Assembly: GCA_002163135.1 (NCBI GenBank)
Contig: MAAN01000020.1
Coordinates: 73,250 to 120,582 of the forward strand
Length of the DNA stretch: 47,333 nt
Reading direction: 5' to 3'
Source: Alphaproteobacteria bacterium 46_93_T64
Lineage (GTDB): Bacteria; Pseudomonadota; Alphaproteobacteria; Sneathiellales; Sneathiellaceae
Every line of letters starts with the position of its first letter. The stretch's first letter is position 1. The notes beneath the pieces were generated by a model that made no database searches, was not told where the DNA came from, and saw only the letters and a list, made by a program, of their open reading frames with translations. The position numbers were made by a program, and so were the translations under genes. Of this stretch, positions 24,101 to 36,100 are shown one piece after another.

Positions 24101-27100
24101 TCATCATTATTGTTGGCTTTTTCAGTATTCCGGCTTGTCAGTAGAAGGCCATCATCACCAAGCATGCCATCTTCACCGGCACCTCCGAATAAGACATCGT
24201 TGCCGATTTCGCCGTGCATAGCGTCATTTTCAGCATTACCAAACAGGACATCATCCCCCACCATACCGTGCATGAAGTCATCGCCCCCCTCACCGAACAT
24301 CAAATCCCCTTTACCTATGGAGGTAGAAGAGAAGAGCATGGAAAATTCACCAGTAGAATTATCAAATGCAGGTGCGTAACCATAATCACGAAGTAAAACT
24401 GGGCGTGCGATCACAGGTCGGTCGATTTTTTCGTCATAATTAAACTCAAGATATTCGCCCGTATCACTATCAACCAAGCGATAAATTTCACCGTTATCAC
24501 CTATGATTACATCTGAATCTTCTCCATTGGCCATTGCGGGATCATCAGCATTCCGTGCCAAGCGATCAGGGTCACCCGCAGCACCATATATCAGGTCAGC
24601 GCCATCGGGACGTTTTTCTGGTGTATCAAAACCGAACAAGGCGGAAGAACCACCGATCAGATCGTCTTGACCCAAATTACCGTAAATTCGATCGTTTCCG
24701 CCATTACCTTCGACATAGTCATCGCCGTCTGTTGCGGTTTCTTCCACCCGGAAAGTGAGATCGAAGTTGGTAACCTCGTCTGTGTTAAAAGCACGATAGT
24801 CAGGTGTTGGAAGATCAAAGGATGGATCAGCGCTCATTAACGGACTGTAAGCCCCTGCACCGCCATCCAGTTCAATTCGACCATCACCTTGCATGATATC
24901 ATCACCCAACTGTCCGAACATTTCGTCATCGCCCTGATTGCCGACCATAACGTCATTACCAAACACATGCGGTGTAGCTGGAGAGGCCACAGCCGCTGTC
25001 TCAATAGCTAAACTATGATCTAGTAGTGTGATGGTACGACCTGCATCGTGATCAGGGTTCGCGTACTGTGTTGCCGTAACGTTGGGAACAAATTCACTAT
25101 CCACCATCAGGAAGCCCGCTGGCTGCCCAACGAGAACACCAAGATCGACTTGCATTGTTTGATACATCAAGCCATCTGCATTCAATGCTCTGAAGCGCGG
25201 CGATACAGAGTCGTCCTGTCTAATGATAATTGCATTATCACCCGTCATAACGTCTTCACCAGCGCCGCCATCCATGACATCGTTTAGATCATCATTGTCG
25301 GAAGGATCCATATCAGCGAGCATACCTGTCAGATCATAGTCAGATACGGCAAGCGCATCCTGCTCATCAATTCCACCTTCAACATTATGGCCACCGATCA
25401 TGTCGTCATCTTCTGTTCCGCCGAACATGACATCATCGCCTTGTTGTCCAAGCATGATATCATCGTTGCCATTACCGAACATCAAATCGTCGCCGCCATC
25501 GTCTGCAAACGCGGTGTCTATGGCGAAGAAGTAGTTATTATAGAACAATGTACCGGGGGCTGCTGTTGCACCCAAAGTGGGATAGAGTTTTCCGTGATCA
25601 CCAAACAACAGGTCCTGGCCGTCCGCACCGTCGTCACCAGCGCCACCACCAAGAGCCCCACCGTCGCCAGAGTCGCCCCAGATTTGATCACCATCAGTGC
25701 CGCCCAGAATGACATCTGAATTGCCGTTGCCAAAGATTATATCTGCCCCGCCATCATTTGGTGCGGTGGTCATAATACGGTCTAGAGTCAACGAGTTTGG
25801 AACCAGTCCATCAAGATCGAATGATCCAGCACCAATATCCGAGCGCCCAGCAACTGTGTCATCTACCAATCGCCAATCAATACGGCCATTATCACCCAAG
25901 ATTATATCGTCACCAGCGGCACCAGAAACCAAAACGGTTAGAAGTGGTTCGGGAGCTTCACCATATAGACGATCACCAAACGCACCGCCCATTATGATAT
26001 CTGCATCATCATTACCTTGAATGACGTCACTTCCACCCATATCAGTATTAATGGTTTCCAGATAGTCAACGGCTCCATCTCCGCCATTATCAAAGACAAG
26101 TTGTCCGTGATCACCGATTAAAACATCACGTAACGCATCCGCATTATTTACCGGGCCAAGGGGACCCGCACCGTTACGATATGCATCACCATAAATGTCG
26201 TCACCATCGGTGCCGCCAAAAACAATATCAGACCCGCGATTACCGTATATTTCATCACCAGCTGTACCGCCTAATGCCGGCAATTTAGTGGTAATTTTCG
26301 TATATTCTCGAAGCGCGGCATTAGTTTCATCGTAAGTAACGATACCTTCATCCCCGAGAATAACATCATTGAAGAAACCAACGGCATTAACAAAGTTTGA
26401 ACTTTGTCCTTCACCCATCAACAGATCATCATCAACACCACCAAGAATAACATCTTCACCAGCGTTACCTTCAATCGTGTCGGCTCCGCCGTCTGTTTCA
26501 GCTGTATCAGTGCTTTCGACGCGATCCAGAATACCCAGCACTTTAATCACCTCACCGTGGTCACCAATCAAGATGTCGCCGCCGGGCATTGTTTCGACAG
26601 CATCCACTGGCAAGACTTTATCAAGATTATCACCCATCATGAAGTCAGAACCTGTACCACCAAATCCAATATCTTCGCCGCGACCACCAAACAAGGAGTC
26701 GCCGGTACCAAGCGTTACATCAAATGTTTCGATTTTGTCTGCAGTGGTTGAATCTGTATCCCCGTTATCGCGGAAGAAAACACGGCCCTCATCACCCAGC
26801 ATAATATCTTCGAAACTACCACCAGCGCCAATATGAGACAGACTAGCAGCTTCGCCAAAAATCATGTCGCCAGCCACACCGCCGATTAAGACATCATTAC
26901 CGTCATTACCTTCAATTGTATCAGCTCCGCCATCGCCATTTGCAATATCCGAACTGGTAATGCTTTCGCGTAGTGCCAAACCACCAACTGTTACATAATT
27001 CAAAGTGCCCTGATCACCGATCAAGAGATCATTACCTGGAGATGCTTCAAGAGCATCAAAGACACCGCTGCCTTCCATCGCTTCATCATTGTCGCCAATG

Positions 27101-30100
27101 ATGATATCAGCACCGGTACCGCCAAAGCCAACATCGTGTCCGGCATTACCATATATTTCATCACTACCGCCCAATGAAAATTCACTGGTAAAAATCTTAT
27201 CGCGAACAGGATCTGGACCTGAGGTAAACCGAACAACTCCTTCATCACCAAGAATAATATCATCCTCGCCGTTACCAGCAAGACGGTCGGTACCACCATC
27301 ACTAACTCCGCCAATAATCACGTCATCTTTTTGGTTACCGGCAACCCAGTCACCACCGCCTTGATTATTGGCTGTGTCTGTTGCTTCAACTGTTCGGATT
27401 AATCCATCACGTAAAACAACTTGTCCCTGATCACCGACAATAACATCTGCACCCGCATCGACATCACTAACAGCATCCACATCACTTGGATCATCTAGAT
27501 CAAATATATCATCGCCATAGACACGGTCGGCACCTCCGCCAGCCAAGATTATATCTTCGCCTTGGCCACCCGAAATTGTGTCATTCTCACCAATATATGG
27601 AGATATGCTGGTTGCAACGATATCCAGTGTATAGATGTCATCATCGCCTGTGAATGTTGCTTCACCATCTGTGTAGAGAGTTTCGCTTGATGGTTTGATA
27701 AAGGAAAGGTTTCCATCATCGCCAACAATTACATCATCACCAACGCCGCCCGTAATTCTGTCCTCACCGACACCACCGAAGATAATGTCATTGCCACCGC
27801 CGCCATCGACACGATCATCCCCGTAATCACCTAAAGCTGGAACCGCCGCAGCAACGGTCGTAATTTCCGAAACTGTGGCTGCAAGTACAGAAGTATCGAT
27901 CACGCGGTTAAGTGTACCGAAATCGGCAACGATTACGTCATCAGATTGTGCTTCACCAGCCACATCACCGTTGATGGTGTCGTTATCTGTACCGCCAAAG
28001 ATAATATCGGCACCCAAATTACCTTCAATGTTATCTGCGCCACCATTGCCCGGATCAGTTGTTGCAGATTCCGTCATCAGCGAGATACCAACTGCGCTGT
28101 CATATGTAAAATCAGCTTGACCATGATCACCAAAGATTAGTTCCGCACCACCTTCACCGTCTACAGTATCATCATCCAAGCCACCGAAAATGTAATCATC
28201 ATCAATACCGCCAAGAATATGATCTTGACCGCCAACTGTTGGATTAATTGTACGAAGTCGTTTTGGGTCAAACGTTAGCGCATCATAAGTGTCTCCGCCG
28301 ACGCCATCATTCAAAATTGCATCGCCTGATACGAACACAGTGATTTCACCATCATCACCGAACAAGACATCACGACCTGCGGCACCGCGCAAGCTGTCGT
28401 CGCCATCATTACCAAGAATGAAGTCGGTTGAAGATCCACCAAATCCCCAGTCGTTACCGCCGTTGCCGAATATTACGTCTGAACCACGTTCGCCAAACAA
28501 ACTGTCATTGCCATCGACAATGGCAGCACCGATTTCATCCGTAGATAATCCTGCAAGGAAGCGATCATCATCGTCTCCTAGATCATCTCGCAGATCACCG
28601 CGAAGAACGTCATTACCATCTTCACCCCATATGGCATCATTGCCGGAACCGCCAGAAATAACATCCGCCCCGGCTGTGTTGTATGCAGTCAAAATTCTGG
28701 GAGGAAGTGATTGATCTATAACAGTATCACCTGATGCGGCATCAACAAATGTCAGGTTTTCAAATGCGGCAACAGTTACACCATCACCTTCTGCTTCGAA
28801 CAGGGAGTCGCCCCAAATCCAGTCATCAGCGCCATCACCGGAAATCCAGTCTTCTCCGCCGCCGCCTGCGATATAATCTCCACCAGCAGCGGTTCCGGAA
28901 GCCGCCATATCAGGGAGGCCTCCAGTTTTAAAAATTAAGCAGTCCGCATCAAATGTGAATTCCAGATCACCCCAAATTTGATCATCATCAAGACCGCCGA
29001 TTAACATATCAGAACCGCCTCCGCCGCTGATCAGATCAGCGCCTTCACGGCCCCAAATTGTATCGTCATCAGCTTCACCGCTAAGGACATCGTCCCCCAG
29101 ATCACCATCGATGGTGTCATCACCGTCGCCACCTAGAACTGTATCATCTCCAACGCCAGCAAAAATCAAATCTGCGCCGCCGTTGCCCTTGATTTTGTCG
29201 TCGCCAGAACCACCAGACATCACGTCAGCACCATCACCGCCTTCAAGACTATCTGCGCCGGAATTACCATCAATGGTATCATCGCCGTCGCCGCCAATAA
29301 GTGTGTCTTCACCTTCTCCGCCGGCGAGATCACCTGCAATATCAACACCTGCCATAACGATGGCATCATCGAACAAGCCTGCACGGCCTAAAATATTGTC
29401 ATATTTGGTTGCAGAGCCGAAATTCTGAGCTGCTACTGCTGAACCATTAATCACTGCAGAGACGTAAACGTCGCCGCCAGCTACGGTTACTGTGAAGGCT
29501 TCTTCAGTATCAAAATTTTCGCCGTGAATACGGTTTTCCGCATATTCACCCATGTTCAAACGCAATGTGCCGTCTTCCATATCTTCAGCAAGAAGCGGGG
29601 TGGGTTCACATTCAATCGTTAGATCAAGGATCGGCAAGGAAGGACCGAATTGCCATTCTTTACGCCATGCACCAAACAGAGCTTCAACAAACACAAATAG
29701 ATGTGCTTCGATAAAGACTGAATAATCAAAAATACAAAGCGGATTGTGGTCGTTACCTTCAATATTCGCGAGGATTTCCGAGAAGCGAACTTTGAAATCT
29801 TCATTTGGATCATGAAGATCAATTGCAAACGTACCGAAGATACCACCACCGACACCAGCAGATGCAATACCAATACTGATAGCCAACGCTGCTGTAATTT
29901 GACCTTGAAGTGTTATCTCAGGAGTATCGACACCTGGGTTTTCAAAGGAGTCATCTAGGATGAAGAATCCTTCAATCAAATCCAATGGGTTACGGAAATC
30001 GCCATCTGCAAACGCCCTAATTCCGGCAGTGTCATAAGCAAAATCAAAATCAAATGTAGCTGAGAAACCACCGCCGACTTCGACACCAATTGGGCCCCAG

Positions 30101-33100
30101 ATAGAGAAGAATTGATGATAATCAAACCCAAAGACCAATTCAGGGAAGTCCATACCGATCAATGTTACGTCTCGACCAAAGAGCAATCCAATTATTTGAG
30201 TTGGATCATCTAGGAATGGGAAAACAAGTCCACCACCGTTTGACGAGTCTGAGAATACATCGAAAGCACCGGACGTTCCGGTAGCGGCAACAGTTGCAAG
30301 CTCTGCTACGATGTCAAAAGATCCAAGGAAGCTGGTAAGCTCGTCGAAATCAGGTAGTCCCGCGAGGATGTCGCTAAAGACCATTGTTGGGTCGCTGAAC
30401 AAATCGCCAACAGCGGCGTCAGTTAGATCAAGAGAGTCAACACCATCACCACCAAGACTAAAATCAGAACCCGTTAGATAGAAGATAATGTCGCCATCTG
30501 ACCCGTCTAAATCGAGGTTATCCAATGTCACAAGAAGATCGACAATAAATTTCACAGCATCAACAAATGACGCATCCACATAACCGAACAGGGCTGCAAT
30601 ATCCAACAACGACACTTCGCCGTTCAAGTCGGAAATCACTGGAATTGGATCAATCAGCGGTTCAAGTATAGGCAAGATTGGCGAAATATACTCTTGGACA
30701 GATTCTACAATTGGCCCCAATACATCAGAAAGGAATTCACCCAAATTCAAACCCAAATTTTCAAAGTTAATTTCTGGACTTGCGGGCATAGAGGCCGAAA
30801 TATTATCACCAAAACCCCATGCCATACCAAAATCAGCAACCAAACTTGGGAACGCCCGCGACAACTCAGGATCACCGGCATTGATGCCAAGTTCCAAGCC
30901 AAGGTCAATATCAACACCCGCACCAAATGAAATATCGAAAGAGGAGTCAGGAATTTCTGGGAAAGTTAACCGACCATCAAGGTTCGCATCGATTATGTCA
31001 AAAGAGAAATTAGCATCCAAATCTTTATGATTTGGATCCGCATCTAGATTTTCGTTGAAGAGTGACGCTTGCAAGAATCCTAATGTTAAAGAAGCGCCTT
31101 GTGGTAACGTAACAAACAAATCAAGGGCGATTTCATCCTCAGCCGGATCTACAACTAAGAAGAAACCATCTTCCAGATCAACACCCATTCCAAGGAACAG
31201 ATTCCAATCAAAACCAACCGTCAGTTCATCATCAACCTTCAATCCAAAGGCAGGAATGGCGAAATCAACGTCTCCGACGCCTTCTTCATAGTGTCCACCA
31301 AGATCGAGGGCGATTTGAAAACCATGAGCAAGAGGGTCTGTCAGTAGATCCTCAAGTGATGTAATGGAAGCCCCATCTCCAATACCCGTGAAAGTGTCTC
31401 CAAGTTCACCGACAACATCTCCGGCTTCGTTAAAGAACTCAAACACAATATCCCCAGCGTCGAAAACGCCATCTATGAGCGATCCTAATGTTCCAAAAAT
31501 CAAATCCTGGAAGTCAGTGAAAATATCTGCGAGGAATTCTGGTGTTTCATCAATCAAATTAATTAGCGGAGAGACAAGATCATTTCGCAGGTCATCGAAG
31601 AACTCGCTCACTGATCCAAGTGCATCGCCAATAAATGGCATATCACTCACGCCATCGATGCCAAATAATTCTCCTGAGAACAAGTCACCAACAGTACCGA
31701 GCACCAGATCGATACCTTCTGCGAACATCTGAATGGTATCAAGCAGACCAAGATCATCAAGGAAATCCAATCCAAGGACAGCTTCAAAATTTGGTAATTG
31801 TACGTTTGTAAAATCAATACCTGCCGGATCTAGGTTATCAAGGAAAGCGTCAAATTTTAAATTCCCAAGGAAGGTCGAGGAACCACCAAATTGCACGAAA
31901 GTTGGCAGTACAGTTCCAAAACCGAAATCCAGATCGAACAGGTTCTGCGTATCTATTTCACCGAACATGTTATCGAAATCGAACAGATCGATAAGAGCAA
32001 AGCGATCGTCTGCTGCACCCAGATCAGGTAAGGAAAATTCAAACGACATTGGTGTAAGATCACCAGGTGTTCCAGTACCGTTAAGGGTTAGAGCGCCCCC
32101 ATCGATCAATGCTGCAAGCGGACCAAGCGCGCCGACGAAACTAACTTCACTTGCATTGGCAAGACCGGAAATTGAAATACCGCTCTCGTCAGTGTTAATG
32201 AAAACATTTGTAGGGTTTTCCGGTTCCACACCAAAAGAAATGCCAAAATCAGCAGAGAAATTTGCGGCAAGATTTGCAGCACCAGAAAGATTTGCGACAT
32301 CTTCAAAAGCAGCAGGCAACCCAAGCTCAGTTAGATCGAAGTTAATGGGAAGTGATCCGCCAAAGGCGCGTGTAAAATTAATATCAAACCCTAAGACACC
32401 GGGACTATTGACTTCGTATGTTAATGAAATCAACCCACCAGTGACTTGCTCAAGCGCAGCTGAGATTGTTTCTGTAAGCTCTTGAATTACGGCAATATCT
32501 TCATCGATCATTTCGTTCAAAACGTCGATAAAACCTTCGACAAACCCAAGAGCTTCACCAAGATCAATTCCGACAAATGGCAACGGATCACCGAGGAAAT
32601 CCATTTCCATTAATCCAATCAAGAAGTCACGAACATCTTCAAAGGTGTCCAGAATATTGTCATAGGTAAAACTGCTGAAGGGTGCCAGTTGTTCCAAATC
32701 TGTAAGTACTGGTGAAATAATAGCAGCTGGATCAAATGCGGTTATATCTGCAACGCTGATCCCCACAGTTGGGGTTCCTGCTAATGTATCCAAATAATCT
32801 TGAAGATCATCCAAAACACCGCCGGCACCTGTAATTGATGGTGCGCCAAATTCAACTGACGCTGATCCAGAAACACCCAGTCCAGCGCCTATGCTCTCAA
32901 TTAGAGATCCCAACCCAGGGTCGCTCTCATCAAGTAATTTACCACTGGCCGCCTCGAACAATGTGTCATAAGACAAGCCGATGAAACTGCCGAATGTCTC
33001 TGTCGCTGCTAATGAGCCGCTTACAGCTGCGGCAATATCACCTGAGACAGATCCGAACTCCAACCCTAAGAAGCCCAAATTTGCAGAGGCGGTACCTGCG

Positions 33101-36100
33101 GCTGTGGCAGACACATCTGCATCAAACTCTACTTCCGACACAAAGGCATTATTTTCTGGTTGAACACGCGCACTGGTCCCAGATTCAAAACCGGTTGAAG
33201 TTTCTTCGGTACTACTAAGTTCAGTCACACGTATGCTCGTGACATCGCCATCAACGGCTGAAAGGGTTAGTCTACCACCTAACAATCCTGCAATAACGTC
33301 ACCTGAAACATCAGACGGTGTAATACCGTCAAGTTCCGTTGCTGTGGCGAATGCTGCATCAAAACTATCAACTAAATCCGAGAGTGAGGTGTTCCCAACC
33401 GTACTGACACTCACTAAAACAGCGGTTACAACACCAGTATTATTAGTTAGTTCCATTTGGAATGTGGTGGGTTCATCCGCTAAGACACCACTGGTGAGCG
33501 GTCCTTCCAAACTGGATGTTAATGTACCGGTATTGCTAAACAGTTCATCTCCAGCCACGAAATCAATCGAAATGCTGTCGAAGGGCTCAAAAGCTGCAAG
33601 AATCTCTATTCTTCCACTTCCGTCCAAACTAATATCAAAAGTCTGATCAAGTGTAAGGCCAGCCTCGACTTCTACAAGTTGCATGGCATCTCGGATATCT
33701 CGCAAAAGATCTTCTCGATCTTCATTTCCGTCTGTGTTTGTTTTTAATACTTCAACTGAATGTGTAGCGCCTGGTGATAACGTTACCTCAAACGTTGAAT
33801 TCTCACTTAATTGCCCGTTGGCAGGCAATACAACAGGTGTATGTGAAAAATCAAAATTTCGATTTGCCACAAGTTGAACAAGTGAAGATACAGTATCGTT
33901 TCTAAGACCAAGTTCGTCAGCTGCAACACCTCCATCGGTGACTGCGTCAATTGACAAAGAATGCCCAACACCATCATTTAGTTCAATTTTAAATCCAGCG
34001 ACCCCTGTTCCATCTGTGAAAGAGAGGACTGAGACAACATTACTTCCAAACTCGCTGTCAATTTCCGCATCTATATCCGCCAGCAAATCGTCGATCGACG
34101 TATTTGTACCATCTTGTGCCACACTCATGCTGTGTGTCACCCCATCGATGGTCAAATCAAATGTCGCGGCACCGCTTAATATACCGTTCATTGGCATTGG
34201 TGAGCTTGTTGCCCGCTGCAGATCCTCAAACCCAAGAAGGTCGAAGTCACCGAAATCCGCTGCAGCAATTTCCTGTTTCTCGATTTGCAAGAAACTCACA
34301 CCCAACGCCCGCACTATTAGCCGCTCGCTTTCCGGATCAATATCTACAATTACATTCGGTGCATCTGCAGCACTTACGAGATCATCGAGTACTGCTTGCG
34401 CAATTGCGGCATCAATAGCTGTTTGCAGATCAGCTAGCAAATCCGCGCGAGACGCATTCCCAGATGTATCTGCGGCATCCACATCGACTGAAATACCCGG
34501 TAATCCACCAACATTAATTCGGAATTTTATATTCTGTGCCAACTGCCCATTGGCAGGAACAGGGTTACTTCCCGCGGCATTATAAAGCCCGACTAACGCA
34601 AGGGCAGCATCAGCCGAGGCAATAGCTATTTCAACCGGATCGGCCAAATCAACACCAAGCGTGAGCAGTAACCCAAGATCAGAAGTCAGGCTAAAGCCAC
34701 CAGTTGCACCGATCTCAGCGAAAGTCCCGAAATCAAAATTAAAATCGAAATCTTTAGAAAACATCACTTCGTTTTCAAATGCCAAATCAAAGGCAATAAT
34801 GTCATCTGTAAAACTAAACCCGGTAACCAGACTGCTCATCTCAGAAAGACCTAACAGCTCTTGTAGGGTGCTAAATTCAGGCACATTGATGCTGTCGACA
34901 ACAGAATAGAGATTTCCAACCAGATCATTTACCGGCTCATCAAAGGCTAAAATATTGAGATCAGTATCCGTTTCGCCTAGCAGAGAGGTGGAGCCCATAA
35001 AGGGTAGATCGTATGCGAATAAGTCAGCATTTTCCTGAAAAACTGTCAGGAAGTTTGAGAACTGATCAATAATAGTGATCATGCCGCTTGAGGTCATGTT
35101 TCTAAAAGGTGTCAGATCAGAAAAGTCGATCAACTCTACAAAAGGACCAGTTCGGGGATCGGGATTATCGACATCAAATTCGGATTGCAGGAGTGGATCA
35201 AATGGATTACCGCTCAGTTGTATTTGCGCCGACAAAACCCCCAATGCTGTTTCAAGATCAATAAGTTCTGGATCTGTGAAAGTGTTGTTATCAAGATCAA
35301 AATCAACTTGAACATCCAGCAGAACATCAATTGCGCCGCCAAGTTCATATGATGTATCGTCAGTCTCATACCCTACGGTATTTATTTCTCCAATTGAGAT
35401 TTTGTCGTCGAGGTCGGGATCGCCCATTGTGGCAATTGCCCCTGCTTCCAGATCAAAGGTTCCATCAGCAATTATGTTCAGAAACCCAATTTTTAGATCG
35501 AACGGGTCAAGGGTTGCGGCCGAGACAGAGGCCCCAGCTATTACCTGAGCGCCATCGACATCTAGATATAAATCCCCTTCAGATACAGTTATTAGAAGAC
35601 TATCATCATCAGTATCTGCATCAATAAGTGTATCGATTTCATCAAGAGCCAGTGTTAGGCCCATAACAGCCTCAAAGCTGAACCCCGTTGACACTTCTAC
35701 TTCAGGAAAGCCGCCAGCACCGGCAACATTAACATCATAGAACAAACCAACGAGATCCGCGTTTCGCCCAAGGTCGAACGAAAAAGTATCTTGCCTAGCA
35801 AGAGACAAGCCCAGATCGAAGGTAACTTCATAGTCCCCGTCACCGCTGTCTGTATTGGGGTCAATGTTCAGATTTGATGCATGAACATCCACATGATAGG
35901 TAACCTCACCCGTATTTACAGAAGCATCATCTGATGTGAATGACACTGAAATACCATCCAAATCTGTAATTAAATCGTCAAGAGATGCGTTTCCAATGTC
36001 AGCAATAGATGCCGCGATCGAGGCTTCTACTCCGCTTCTGATAGCATCCACAATTTCAATTCCGGCGGCACCACCAAAATCATGAAAATCCAGGCTGGCA

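Noticed and set aside
23320-29345. Regularly spaced short DNA repeats resembling a CRISPR-like array
   Set aside because: The repeats are degenerate, in frame and encode RTX-type GGxGxD turns; spacing follows codons and there is no cas gene.
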